A stretch of DNA of 64,000 nt from Herbidospora sakaeratensis (GTDB lineage: Bacteria; Actinomycetota; Actinomycetes; Streptosporangiales; Streptosporangiaceae). Where the stretch lies: positions 143,953 to 207,952 of the forward strand of contig NZ_BBXC01000019.1 of the NCBI RefSeq assembly GCF_001570525.1, given 5' to 3'. The translations under genes and the position numbers were made by a program. Each line of letters starts with the position of its first letter. Positions within the stretch are counted from its first letter, which is position 1. Below are positions 26,724 to 35,494 of the stretch, one piece after another. Below the pieces are notes generated by a model. It saw only the letters and a list, made by a program, of their open reading frames with translations. It was not told the origin of the DNA and did no database searches.

Positions 26724-27505
26724 TGCTGAAACTCGACGGGGTCACCAAGGTCTACCGGATCGGCGCGTTCGGCGGGCAGACCATGACGGCGGTCGACGAG
26801 GCCGGCTTCGAGATCAAGCCGGGCGAGGTCGTCTCGCTCATCGGCGAGAGCGGCAGCGGCAAGAGCACGATCGGCAAGATGGTGCTCCGGCTGCTCCCGC
26901 CGACCTCCGGGACGATCTCCATCGACGGCCGCGACGTGCGCGAGATCGGCAAGCGCGACTACTACCGCAAGGTCCAGGGCGTCTTCCAGGACCCGTTCAG
27001 CTCCTACAACCCGGTCTTCAAGGCCGACCGGGTCTTCACCATGATCCGCGAGGTCTACTTCAAGGGGGTGCCCGACAAGGAGTGGACCGCGAAGATCGAG
27101 GCCGCCCTCGACGCGGTCCGGCTCAGCCCGGGGGCGGTGCTGAACAAGTTCCCCCACCAGCTGTCCGGCGGCCAGCTCCAGCGCCTCCTGATCGCGCGGG
27201 CGCTGCTGCTCGACATCGAATACCTGGTCGCCGACGAGATCATCTCGATGCTCGACGCGTCCACCCGCATCGACGTGCTGAACCTGTTGGCCGACCTCAA
27301 GCAGCGGGGCCTCGGGGTGCTGTTCATCACCCACGACCTCGCCCTGGGCAACTACATCAGTGAGCGGACGGTCGTGCTCCACAAGGGAAGGATCGTGGAG
27401 TACGGACCCACCGACGCCGTCTTCGAGCAGCCGGAGCACGCTTATACGAGGAAGCTGCTGGCGTCGGTGCCGCAACTGCACACGAAATGGGAGGACGCGT
27501 CGTGA
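26723..27505 (+). CDS. ABC ATP-binding protein, DppF type
   Basis: A 260-residue second ATPase with Walker A GESGSGKST, the Q-loop GVFQDPFSSYNP, signature QLSGGQLQR, Walker B YLVADEIISMLDAS and switch His (FITHDLA). It pairs with the DppD-type ATPase to drive the mannoside permease. It lacks the long C-terminal Cys-rich extension of its partner, as some DppF forms do. The ATG shares one base with the preceding TGA, and its own TGA overlaps the beta-mannosidase GTG. Confidence 0.9.
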   Translation: MLKLDGVTKVYRIGAFGGQTMTAVDEAGFEIKPGEVVSLIGESGSGKSTIGKMVLRLLPPTSGTISIDGRDVREIGKRDYYRKVQGVFQDPFSSYNPVFKADRVFTMIREVYFKGVPDKEWTAKIEAALDAVRLSPGAVLNKFPHQLSGGQLQRLLIARALLLDIEYLVADEIISMLDASTRIDVLNLLADLKQRGLGVLFITHDLALGNYISERTVVLHKGRIVEYGPTDAVFEQPEHAYTRKLLASVPQLHTKWEDAS

Positions 27506-29865
27506 TCAGGACGCTGCACGAAGGATGGACCGTCACCGCAGTCTCGTCGACCGGGCAGCCCCGCCCGGTCGTGGCGGGCTTGCCGGCGACGGTGCCGGGA
27601 TGCGTGCACACCGACCTGCTCGACGCCGGGGTCATCCCCGACCCCTACCTCGACGACAACGAGAACCGGCTCAAGTGGATCGGGCGCACCGACTGGTCCT
27701 ACGAGACCGCCTTCGACTGGACCGACCCCGGTGACGAGCGGGCCGACCTCGTCTGCGAGGGCCTCGACACCGCCGCGACGGTGATCCTCAACGGCGTCCA
27801 GGTCGGCCAGACCGCCAACCAGCACCGCGTCTACCGCTTCCCGGCCCGGCACCTGCTGCGCGAGGGGCGGAACACGCTGAAGGTGCTGTTCGAGGCGCCC
27901 TACGGCTACGCCGAGAAGCAGCGGGCCGCGCTCGGCGACCGGCCGGGCGCGTACGACGAGCCCTACCAGTTCATCCGGAAGATGGCCTGCAACTTCGGCT
28001 GGGACTGGGGCCCGACCGTGGTCACCTCGGGCATCTGGCGGCCCATCTACCTGGAGACCTGGTCGTCGGCCCGGCTCGCGGAGGTCCGCCCGCTGGTGAC
28101 CCTCGACGGCCGCGACGGCAAGGTCCGCGTCCACGTCACCGTCGACCGCGCCGCCCAGGCGCCGCTCACCGTGACCGCGTCGGTGGCCGGGGTCGAGGAG
28201 CGGGTACGCCTGGCGCCCGGCGAGCGCACCGCCGTGATCACCCTGACCGTGCCCGAGCCCGACCTGTGGTGGCCCCGCGGCCACGGCGAGCAGGCCCTCT
28301 ACACGCTCACCGTGACCGCCGGCGACAGCGTGTGGGCCCGCGAGATCGGCTTCCGGTCGGTGGTGCTGGAGCGCGAGGCCTTCCGGCTGATCGTGAACGG
28401 TGAGCCGGTCTTCATGAAGGGCTTCAACTGGATCCCCGACGACTGCTTCCCCAACCGGGTCACCCGGGAGCGTGTCGCGATGCGTTTTCAACAGGCTGTG
28501 GACACCGGCGCCAACACGCTGCGGGTCTGGGGCGGCGGCCTCTACGAGAGCGAGGACTTCTACGCCCAGGCCGACGCCCTCGGGGTGCTGGTCTGGCAGG
28601 ACTTCCCGTTCGCCTGCGCCGCCTACCCCGAGGAGGGCCCGTTCAGGGCCGAGGTCGAGGCGGAGGCCCGCCAGCAGGTCACCCGCCTGTCGAGCCATCC
28701 CTCGCTGGTGTTGTGGTGCGGCAACAACGAGAACATCGAGGGCCACGCCGACTGGAACTGGCAGGACACCCTCGACGGCCGGAGCTGGGGCGCCGGGTTC
28801 TACTTCGACCTGCTCCCCGCGATCGTGGCCGAGCTCGACCCGACGCGCCCCTACTGGCCGGGCTCGCCCTACTCGGGCAGCCCCGACGCCCCGCCGAACG
28901 ACCCCGCACGCGGCACCACCCACATCTGGACCGTGTGGAACCGCGAGGACTACACCTTCTACGGCACCTACACCCCGCGCTTCGTCGCCGAGTTCGGCTT
29001 CCAGGGCCCGCCCGCGTACGCCACGCTGCGCCGCGCCGTCTCCGACGAGCCGCTGACGCCGACGTCCAAGGGCGTCCTGCACCACCAGAAGGCGCTCGAC
29101 GGCAACACGAAACTGCTGCGCGGCCTCGGCGACCACCTGCCGCAGCCGGGGAACTTCGACGACTGGCACTACTACACCCAGCTCAACCAGGCCCACGCGA
29201 TGGCGTTCGGCGTCGAGCGGTTCCGCTCGCTGACGCCCTACTGCATGGGCACGATCGTCTGGCAGCTCAACGACTGCTGGCCGGTGACGTCGTGGGCCGC
29301 CGTCGACGGCGACGGCCGCAGAAAACCGCTCTGGTACGCCCTGCGCCGCAGCTTCGCCGACCGTCTCGTCACCTTCCAGGACGCCGAAACCGTCGCCGTC
29401 GTCAACGACACCTCCGATGAATGGCAGGCCGAACTCTCGGTGGTCCGGCTGACCGTCCACGGCGACGAACTGGCGCGCGAACGGTTCCCGGTCCGGCTGG
29501 CGCCCCGCTCGGCGATGACCGTCCCGCTGCCCGCGTCGATGACGCCCGGCGACCACTCGAAGGAGCTGGTCAGCGCCTCGGTGGGCGACCTGCGGGCCCT
29601 GCGGTTCTTCGCCACCGAGCTGCCGCAGGCCGCCTACGACGTGACGACGGAGCAGCTCAGTGATGGTGTACGGGTAGAGGTCACCGCCCGCACCCTGGTC
29701 CGCGACCTGGCGCTGTTCCCCGACCGCCTCGACCCCGCCGCGGTCGTCGACGACATGCTCGTCACCCTGCTCCCCGGAGAGACCGCGACCTTCGTCGTGA
29801 CCGGGAAGGATCTCGGCCCGGAGGCCCTGACGGCCTACCCGGTGCTCCGCTGCGTCAACGAATAG
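27502..29865 (+). CDS. Beta-mannosidase, GH2
   Basis: A 787-residue cytoplasmic glycosidase of family GH2, with no signal peptide. It has a sugar-binding jelly roll (about 1-170), an immunoglobulin-like domain (about 180-280) and a TIM barrel. The acid/base is the Glu of WCGNNENIEG and the nucleophile the Glu of VAEFGFQGPP; FGWDWGP and the WNRED-type motif match beta-mannosidases rather than beta-galactosidases. It should release mannose from imported manno-oligosaccharides. GTG 27502 overlaps the upstream stop as GTGA and has GGGAGG upstream; an ATG at 27487 is in frame but less well placed. Confidence 0.92.
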   Translation: MIRTLHEGWTVTAVSSTGQPRPVVAGLPATVPGCVHTDLLDAGVIPDPYLDDNENRLKWIGRTDWSYETAFDWTDPGDERADLVCEGLDTAATVILNGVQVGQTANQHRVYRFPARHLLREGRNTLKVLFEAPYGYAEKQRAALGDRPGAYDEPYQFIRKMACNFGWDWGPTVVTSGIWRPIYLETWSSARLAEVRPLVTLDGRDGKVRVHVTVDRAAQAPLTVTASVAGVEERVRLAPGERTAVITLTVPEPDLWWPRGHGEQALYTLTVTAGDSVWAREIGFRSVVLEREAFRLIVNGEPVFMKGFNWIPDDCFPNRVTRERVAMRFQQAVDTGANTLRVWGGGLYESEDFYAQADALGVLVWQDFPFACAAYPEEGPFRAEVEAEARQQVTRLSSHPSLVLWCGNNENIEGHADWNWQDTLDGRSWGAGFYFDLLPAIVAELDPTRPYWPGSPYSGSPDAPPNDPARGTTHIWTVWNREDYTFYGTYTPRFVAEFGFQGPPAYATLRRAVSDEPLTPTSKGVLHHQKALDGNTKLLRGLGDHLPQPGNFDDWHYYTQLNQAHAMAFGVERFRSLTPYCMGTIVWQLNDCWPVTSWAAVDGDGRRKPLWYALRRSFADRLVTFQDAETVAVVNDTSDEWQAELSVVRLTVHGDELARERFPVRLAPRSAMTVPLPASMTPGDHSKELVSASVGDLRALRFFATELPQAAYDVTTEQLSDGVRVEVTARTLVRDLALFPDRLDPAAVVDDMLVTLLPGETATFVVTGKDLGPEALTAYPVLRCVNE

Positions 29866-29877
29866 ACAGGGGAATCC

Positions 29878-30804
29878 ATGACCGTCTTGGCGATAGACAT
29901 CGGAGGTTCGAAGTTCTCCGCCGCGACGGTCGAACCCAGCGGGGCGATCACCGCCAAGCTGGAGATGCCGGTCGGCCCCGACCCCACGGCGACGCTGAAG
30001 GACATCGTGGCCCGCATCGTCGTGCCGGGGCTCATCTCCGAGGAGGGCCTGACCGGCGTCGGCATCGGCTCGGCCGGGCCGCTCGACGCGGTGCGGGGCA
30101 CGGTGAGCCCGGTCAACATCTCGGTCTGGCGTGACTTCCCGCTGGTCAAGACCGTCGCCCAGCTGCTGCCGGGGGTGCCGGTGCACCTCGCGGGCGACGG
30201 GCAGCTGATGGCGCTCGGCGAGTGGTGGCGGGGGCGGTTCAGCGCGGGGGCGCTGCTGGGCATCGTCGTGTCGAGCGGCATCGGCGGCGGCCTGGTGTTC
30301 GAGGGGCAGCCGCACCTCGGGCCGACCGGGAACGCCGGGCACATCGGGCACATCCGGGCCGGTGAGGGCTGGGAGGCGTGCCGGTGCGGGGCCGTCGGGT
30401 GCGTGGAGACGATCGCGTCCGGGCCGTCGATGGTGCGGTGGGCGCTGGCCAACGGCTGGCAGCAGGCGGTGGAGCCGACCTTCTGGGCCGGGCGGCCGGT
30501 CGACACCCGGGCGCTGGCCGCCGACGCCAAACGCGGCGTCGCGGTGGCCGTGGAGGCGTTCGACCGGGCCGCGGGCGCGCTGGCCACCGCGATCCTGACG
30601 ACGGCGGCCCTCTTCGACGTCGACAACGTCGTCGTGGGAGGCGGGGTGGCCGCCGCCGGGACGACGCTGCTGACCCCGCTGCGGCGGGCGGTGGCCGACC
30701 AGGCCGGGCTCGGCTTCCTGCGCCGCCTGAAGGTCGAGCCGACCAGCCTCGGCCGCGACGCCGGACTCCTCGGAGCGGCGGCCCTGGCACTCGGGCGCGC
30801 CTGA
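29878..30804 (+). CDS. ROK family sugar kinase
   Basis: A 308-residue kinase. The ATP phosphate loop LAIDIGGSKFSAATV starts the protein, the zinc-binding ROK motif reads GHIRAGEGWEACRCGAVGCVE, and SGIGGGLVFEG provides the catalytic region. No DNA-binding domain is present, so it is an enzyme, probably phosphorylating mannose (or glucose) at C6. An AGGGGAA ribosome site precedes ATG 29878, 12 bp after the beta-mannosidase stop. Together with ManA it would move mannose into glycolysis. Confidence 0.88.
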   Translation: MTVLAIDIGGSKFSAATVEPSGAITAKLEMPVGPDPTATLKDIVARIVVPGLISEEGLTGVGIGSAGPLDAVRGTVSPVNISVWRDFPLVKTVAQLLPGVPVHLAGDGQLMALGEWWRGRFSAGALLGIVVSSGIGGGLVFEGQPHLGPTGNAGHIGHIRAGEGWEACRCGAVGCVETIASGPSMVRWALANGWQQAVEPTFWAGRPVDTRALAADAKRGVAVAVEAFDRAAGALATAILTTAALFDVDNVVVGGGVAAAGTTLLTPLRRAVADQAGLGFLRRLKVEPTSLGRDAGLLGAAALALGRA

Positions 30805-30849
30805 CATCCTGGTCGGGAACGACACCCGACTCCTGAGGACGTAGACGAC

Positions 30850-31935
30850 GTGGACCTGCTCACCAACCCGATCAAGGACTACGGATGGGGTTCCCGCACG
30901 GCCATCGCCGCGCTGACGGGCCGCACCGCCACCGGACCCGAAGCGGAGATGTGGCTCGGCGCCCATCCGTCCGGCCCCTCACGGCTGACGCGGGACGGCG
31001 TCGAACGCCCGCTCAACGAGGTCATCGCCGCCGATCCCGCCGGTGAGCTCGGGGCTGAGGTCGTCGAGCGGTTCGGCGAGCGGCTGCCCTACCTGATGAA
31101 GCTCATCGCGGTCGACGCCGCCCTGTCCATGCAGGTCCACCCCACCCTCGACCAGGCGGCCGACGGGTTCCGGCGGGGCGACGCCAACTACTCCGACCCG
31201 TGGCCGAAGCCCGAGATGATCGTCGCGCTGACCCCGTTCTCCGCGCTGGCCGGGTTCCGGCCCGGCCCCGAGGCGGCGGCCCTGGTCGGGGCCCTCGAAC
31301 TGACCGCCCTGCGGCCGGTGGCCGACCGGCTGGCCGCCGGCGACGTGCTCGGCGCGCTGCGGGTGCTGCTCGAATGGCCCGCCGACGAGCGGCCCGCGCT
31401 GGTCGCCGACGTGGTGCGGGCCTCCGGCGACCCGCTGGTGGCGACCCTCGCCGAGAGCTACCCGGCCGACCCCGCCGTGCTCGCGCCGCTGCTCATGCGG
31501 CACCACGAACTGGCTCCCGGCCAGGCCATCTACCTCGGCGCCGGAGTGCTGCACGCCTACCTGAGCGGCTTCGGCGTCGAGATCATGGGCAGCTCCGACA
31601 ACGTGCTGCGGGCCGGGCTGACCCCCAAGCCCATCGACGTCGAAGAGCTGCTGCGCATCACCGACCCCGACGAGCAGCCCGCCGAGATCACCCCCGCCGG
31701 CGACCTCTACCTGCCCCACTGCCCCGAGTTCCAGCTCCGCCGCATCGTGCCCGGCGAGGGCCGCACCCTGCCGGGCGGGGTGCCCCGGATCGCGGTCTGC
31801 GTCGAGGGGGCGGTCGTGCTCGCGGGCGAGACCAAGCTGCGGCCGGGCGACTCGGCCTTCCACGCCGCCTCGGCGGGCACCTTCGAGGTGTCGGGCCAGG
31901 GCGTCGTCTTCGTGGCCGAACCCCGTCAGAACTAG
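30850..31935 (+). CDS. manA: Mannose-6-phosphate isomerase, class I
   Basis: A 361-residue zinc enzyme converting mannose-6-phosphate to fructose-6-phosphate. The N-terminus LLTNPIKDYGWGSRTAIA, the MQVHPTLDQA metal site, the KPEMIVALTPFSALAGFR block and the second metal region PGQAIYLGAGVLHAYLSG, with EIMGSSDNVLRAGLTPK after it, are all present. It is the last gene of the mannoside operon. GTG 30850 is the start, preceded by GAGGACG. Only nine bases separate its stop from the convergent S4 gene. Confidence 0.95.
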   Translation: MDLLTNPIKDYGWGSRTAIAALTGRTATGPEAEMWLGAHPSGPSRLTRDGVERPLNEVIAADPAGELGAEVVERFGERLPYLMKLIAVDAALSMQVHPTLDQAADGFRRGDANYSDPWPKPEMIVALTPFSALAGFRPGPEAAALVGALELTALRPVADRLAAGDVLGALRVLLEWPADERPALVADVVRASGDPLVATLAESYPADPAVLAPLLMRHHELAPGQAIYLGAGVLHAYLSGFGVEIMGSSDNVLRAGLTPKPIDVEELLRITDPDEQPAEITPAGDLYLPHCPEFQLRRIVPGEGRTLPGGVPRIAVCVEGAVVLAGETKLRPGDSAFHAASAGTFEVSGQGVVFVAEPRQN

Positions 31936-31944
31936 ACGCCAGAA

Positions 31945-32166
31945 CTAACGTGCGGCGGCGACGACCTCGATCTCGAAGCCGTCGCCGCTCACCACGTGGC
32001 CGGGCCGGACCTTGAACCGCTTGCGCAGCTCGACCTCGCCGTCGACCAGCACGTAGCCCTCGGCGACCAGATATTTGGCCTCGCCGCCGCTCTCCGCGAT
32101 GGACAGATATTTCAGCAGGTCACAGAGCGGGATGAACTCGTCATCCAGTTCAAAGGTCTCGCGCAC
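31945..32166 (-). CDS. S4-domain RNA-binding protein, YbcJ-like
   Basis: A 73-residue protein that is essentially one S4 fold: CDLLKYLSIAESGGEAKYLV followed by AEGYVLVDGEVELRKRFKVR and a short beta end. YbcJ-like proteins bind RNA, with a likely role around ribosomes; the exact task is unknown. GTG 32166 is the only suitable start; a GGGGAG motif directly touches it. It converges with manA. Confidence 0.82.
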   Translation of the reverse strand: MRETFELDDEFIPLCDLLKYLSIAESGGEAKYLVAEGYVLVDGEVELRKRFKVRPGHVVSGDGFEIEVVAAAR

Positions 32167-32185
32167 CTCCCCAGCATAGGGAGGC

Positions 32186-32686
32186 TCAGCGGTTCCCCGC
32201 CCAGACGAACAGGCCGGCCCCCGTCAGCAGCAGCCCGGCGCAGCAGGCCAGCGTGCGCACGTGGTTCCAGGGCGCCCACTTCGGCGCGAACTCGGCCCAG
32301 ACCTGCGCGGCCCGCGCCGGGTCGGTGATCTCCCCCGCCGCCACCAGCGCGTTGTTCAACGGGACGTTCACGATCGCGGTCGGCACGAACGAGCCCAGCA
32401 CGTAGACGGCCGTCGCCGCGAAGAACAACATCGCCGCCCCGCGCTGCCCCGAGCTGAGCAGCAGCACCCCGGCGACGGCCGCGACCAGGGGCGCGCCGAT
32501 GAACGAGGCGAAGAAGACCGGGTTCAAGATCTTGACGTTGATCTGCTGCATCGCCGCGACGGCATGATCGGCCCGCGTGGCGTTCAGCCCCGGGATGACC
32601 GACACGGAATAGGCGTAGAACAGGCCGGTGATATTGCCCATCAGCAGTAACGCGAGCCCGGCGACGACAGCGGTGAGCAAGAACAT
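32186..32686 (-). CDS. DUF1772 (anthrone-oxygenase-like) membrane protein
   Basis: A 166-residue membrane protein with four hydrophobic segments (starting LLTAVVAGLALLLMGNITGLFYAYSVSVIP, which ends at about residue 32). The N-terminal GLFYAYSVSV and the central FVPTAIVNVPLNNAL are typical of the DUF1772 family, a name shared with fungal anthrone oxygenases. Function in actinobacteria is unproven. The ATG 32686 is preceded by an excellent CAGGAGG site. Confidence 0.82.
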   Translation of the reverse strand: MFLLTAVVAGLALLLMGNITGLFYAYSVSVIPGLNATRADHAVAAMQQINVKILNPVFFASFIGAPLVAAVAGVLLLSSGQRGAAMLFFAATAVYVLGSFVPTAIVNVPLNNALVAAGEITDPARAAQVWAEFAPKWAPWNHVRTLACCAGLLLTGAGLFVWAGNR

Positions 32687-32703
32687 GAGTACCTCCTGTT
32701 TAT

Positions 32704-32838
32704 TGGCCGCGCCTCGTGTTTGATGGCCGCGCCTCCGGCGCGGCGGGCTTGGCCGCTTTCAGTCCGGGCCTTCCCTCGTCGCTCCGGTTCGCTTCGCTCT
32801 CCTGCGCTCCTCAGTCCAGGCCCGGACGCGGCCAAGCC
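32704..32838. repeat. Intergenic inverted and direct repeats
   Basis: TGGCCGCGCCTC occurs twice, at 32704-32715 and 32724-32735, the second forming an 8-bp hairpin with GGCGCGGC (32737-32744). A longer dyad follows: GGCTTGGCCGC (32746-32756) plus GTCCGGGCCT (32762-32771) pair with AGGCCCGGAC (32818-32827) and GCGGCCAAGCC (32828-32838), 21 bp interrupted only by a five-base bulge, around a 46-base loop. It lies in the divergent 200-bp gap before the rhomboid-like gene and may be a dispersed repeat or a structured RNA. Confidence 0.6.
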
Positions 32839-32883
32839 ACGACTGGTCGGTCATATGACCAAGTCAGACGGTAAAGAACGGAG

Positions 32884-33747
32884 ATGTCCCCGCGTATCCG
32901 ACTGGGGGTTGGACATGTCTCCGACCACAGGGGGAAGCCGGGGTGGCGTGTGATCTTTTGTTTGGTGTTCGTTCTGGTCACCCTGGGCTGGTATCTCCTC
33001 CGGGGGATGTCACGCTGGTCTTCCCGGGCGCGGCGGGCGGTTGCGGCCGGGGCGCCCTACACGCGGTTCGCGCATCAGTGGGTGCTCTCGGCGCCTGCCA
33101 CGTTCACCTATGTGGTGGTGTTCACGAGTTCCACGATTCTGCAGCGGACCGGGCCGCCGGATCTGATCGACGTGCTGACGACCTTTCAGAGCACCAATCT
33201 GGTGCGGTTGTCGGACAATCCGCTGGTGGTGCTCGCCGACAGTGCGCTCTGGGTGTCGGATCGCGGCGCGTTCCTGGCCTTCTACGTGATCGTGTACGCC
33301 ACCGTCGTCGCCTGGGCCGAGCAGCGTTACGGCACGCCGCGCATCATCGTGATCGGGCTCTGCGGGCACGTGTTCGGGTCGTTGCTGACGGCGCTCGTGG
33401 AGTATCGCGCCATCACCACCGGGCTGGCGCCGGCGCGGCTGGCCGTCTCCACCGACGTGGGGGTCAGTTACATCATGGTCGCCGGGGTGGTGGCCGCCGT
33501 GGTGCTGATGCGGGGGCGGTGGCGGGCGGTGTGGATCATCGCGCTGACGGTGGGCGTGGGGGCGCCGATCGTGATCAGCCGTACCGTCTGGGATCTGGGG
33601 CATCCGCTGGCGACGGTCTGCGGTCTGGTGGCCGCGCTGATCTGCCTGCGGGTCGCGCCGCCGCGTCCACCACCCGCTTTTGACCTGGGAAAATGGGGTA
33701 TGTCCCCTTCGTCGCCGGTCTTGGGGGGAAACGATGGCGCGGGCTGA
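32884..33747 (+). CDS. Rhomboid-like multi-pass membrane protein
   Basis: A membrane protein of about 287 residues with about six hydrophobic segments. It resembles the actinobacterial rhomboid-like group: FYVIVYATVVAWAEQRYG and GLCGHVFGSLLTALVEY occupy places of rhomboid helices, but no GxSG serine motif is seen, so protease activity is doubtful. The start is uncertain: ATG 32884 touches a GGAG, while GTG 32950 begins right before the first helix. It overlaps the DUF2156 gene by 14 bp and is its operon partner. Confidence 0.65.
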   Translation: MSPRIRLGVGHVSDHRGKPGWRVIFCLVFVLVTLGWYLLRGMSRWSSRARRAVAAGAPYTRFAHQWVLSAPATFTYVVVFTSSTILQRTGPPDLIDVLTTFQSTNLVRLSDNPLVVLADSALWVSDRGAFLAFYVIVYATVVAWAEQRYGTPRIIVIGLCGHVFGSLLTALVEYRAITTGLAPARLAVSTDVGVSYIMVAGVVAAVVLMRGRWRAVWIIALTVGVGAPIVISRTVWDLGHPLATVCGLVAALICLRVAPPRPPPAFDLGKWGMSPSSPVLGGNDGAG

Positions 33748-35494
33748 CGTGCCGCGGGTGGCGTCCATCGTGCTGACCGTGCTGGCGGTCTATTCGGCGG
33801 CCATCGCCATCGTGCCGCCGTTGCGCGAGATGGCGCGGCCGCTGACCGCGCTGGTCGACGACTACGCCGTGCCGCTGACGCCCAACCTGGCCTACGCCGC
33901 CTTCCTCGGGCTGCTCGCGGGGGCGCTGGCGCGGCGCAAACGGGTGGCCTGGCGGCTGCTGGTGCTCTTGCTGGCGTTCTCGGTGCTGCTCAGCGTCATC
34001 TCCACGCCGCTGGTGGCGGTCGCGCCGATGGCGGAGGTGCCCGACCGGGGGCGGTTGTTCAGCGAGGTGCTGGTCTCCGGGGTGATCGCGCTGATCGTCA
34101 TCGCCTATCTGTGGTGGGGGCGGGGCGAGTTCTTCGCCAAGACGCAGCCGGCGTCGTTCCGCAAGGCCACGGGCATGCTGATCGCGCTGCTCGGGGTGTC
34201 CTACGTGGTGGGCTTCCTGCTCACCCTCTTCTTCCCCGGCGACCTGCTGCGGTCGGCCCGCGCGATCTGGGTGCTCAGCCGGGTGCTCGGCGGGGTCATC
34301 GAGGTCGAGGGCTACGGCCATCCGCCGGCCTGGGTCGCGTTCCTGATCGGGCTGATGAGCGCGATCGCGCTGCTGGTGGCGTTCGGGGTGCTGTTCCGGT
34401 CGCAGCGGCAGCGGGCTGTGCTCGCGCCCGGCGACGAGGAGCGGTTGCGGGGCCTGCTCGGCGAACGCGACTCGCTGGCCTACTTCGCCACCCGGCGCGA
34501 CCGCAGCGTCATCTTCTCGCCGAGCGGCAAGGCCGCGGTGTCGTTCCGGGTGGTCAACGGGGTGACCCTGGCGGGCGGCGACCCGCTCGGCGACCCCGAG
34601 GCGTGGGACCACGCGATCAGGGCGTGGACCGGCCAGGCCCGCGAGTTCGGCTGGACCCCGGCCGCCATCGGCTGCGGCGCCGAAGGGGCCAGGGCCTACC
34701 AGCGGGCCGGGCTCAAGGTGCTCGAACTCGGCGACGAGGCGGTCATCGAGGTCAAGAGGTTCAGCCTGCAGGGCCGGGAGATGCGCGGTGTGCGCCAGGC
34801 CGCCAACCGGGTGGAACGGGCCGGCTACCAGCTCCGGGTCCGCCGTCACGGCGACATCGCCCCCGAGGAGATGCGGCTGATCAGCGAACGCGCCGACGCC
34901 TGGCGTGACACCGAGACCGAACGCGGGTTCTCGATGGCCCTCGGCCGTCTCGGCGACCCGCTCGACGTCGGCTGCGTGCTGGTCGAGAGCCTCAGCAAGG
35001 AGGGCGATGAGGCGGCGTTGTTGTCGTTCGTGCCGTGGGGCGACCGGGGGCTCTCGCTCGACCTGATGCGCCGTGACCGGGCGGCGGAGAACGGCCTGGT
35101 CGAGTTCATGGTCGCCGGGCTGGTCAGGAACGCCGGCTGGCTCGGGGTCGAACGGATCTCGCTCAACTTCGCGGTCTTCCGGTCGGCCTTCGAGGAGGGC
35201 GCGAGGATGGGCGCCGGCCCGGTGATCCGGGCCTGGCGGCGCACCTTGTTGTTCCTCTCACGCTGGTGGCAGCTCGAAGCGCTCTACCGGGCCAACGTGA
35301 AGTATCACCCCGAGTGGGTGCCCCGCTTCCTCGCGTACGGGGACACCCGCGACCTCGTCAGGGTGGGCATCGCCTCGGCCATCGCCGAAGGGTTCTTCAA
35401 GCCGCCGAGGTTGCCCCGGATGCTCAGTTCTGAACGAACACCGACCGCCAGTTCGGCTGCTCCAGGTAACGACGCAGCTCGACCAGGCCGCTGA
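33734..35494 (+). CDS. DUF2156 protein: membrane aminoacyl-phosphatidylglycerol transferase-like
   Basis: A 586-residue protein with an N-terminal half of about six to seven transmembrane helices and a C-terminal cytosolic DUF2156 domain (tandem GNAT folds), visible from SLAYFATRRDRSVIFSPSGKA and AIGCGAEGARAYQRAGL to LEALYRANVKYHPEWVPR. Proteins of this kind (MprF/LysX relatives) transfer amino acids from tRNA to phospholipid and lower surface charge. No lysyl-tRNA synthetase domain is fused. ATG 33734 lies after GGGGGGAA. The last 24 residues run 71 bp into the opposite SRPBCC gene, suggesting the original stop was lost. Confidence 0.82.
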   Translation: MARADVPRVASIVLTVLAVYSAAIAIVPPLREMARPLTALVDDYAVPLTPNLAYAAFLGLLAGALARRKRVAWRLLVLLLAFSVLLSVISTPLVAVAPMAEVPDRGRLFSEVLVSGVIALIVIAYLWWGRGEFFAKTQPASFRKATGMLIALLGVSYVVGFLLTLFFPGDLLRSARAIWVLSRVLGGVIEVEGYGHPPAWVAFLIGLMSAIALLVAFGVLFRSQRQRAVLAPGDEERLRGLLGERDSLAYFATRRDRSVIFSPSGKAAVSFRVVNGVTLAGGDPLGDPEAWDHAIRAWTGQAREFGWTPAAIGCGAEGARAYQRAGLKVLELGDEAVIEVKRFSLQGREMRGVRQAANRVERAGYQLRVRRHGDIAPEEMRLISERADAWRDTETERGFSMALGRLGDPLDVGCVLVESLSKEGDEAALLSFVPWGDRGLSLDLMRRDRAAENGLVEFMVAGLVRNAGWLGVERISLNFAVFRSAFEEGARMGAGPVIRAWRRTLLFLSRWWQLEALYRANVKYHPEWVPRFLAYGDTRDLVRVGIASAIAEGFFKPPRLPRMLSSERTPTASSAAPGNDAARPGR

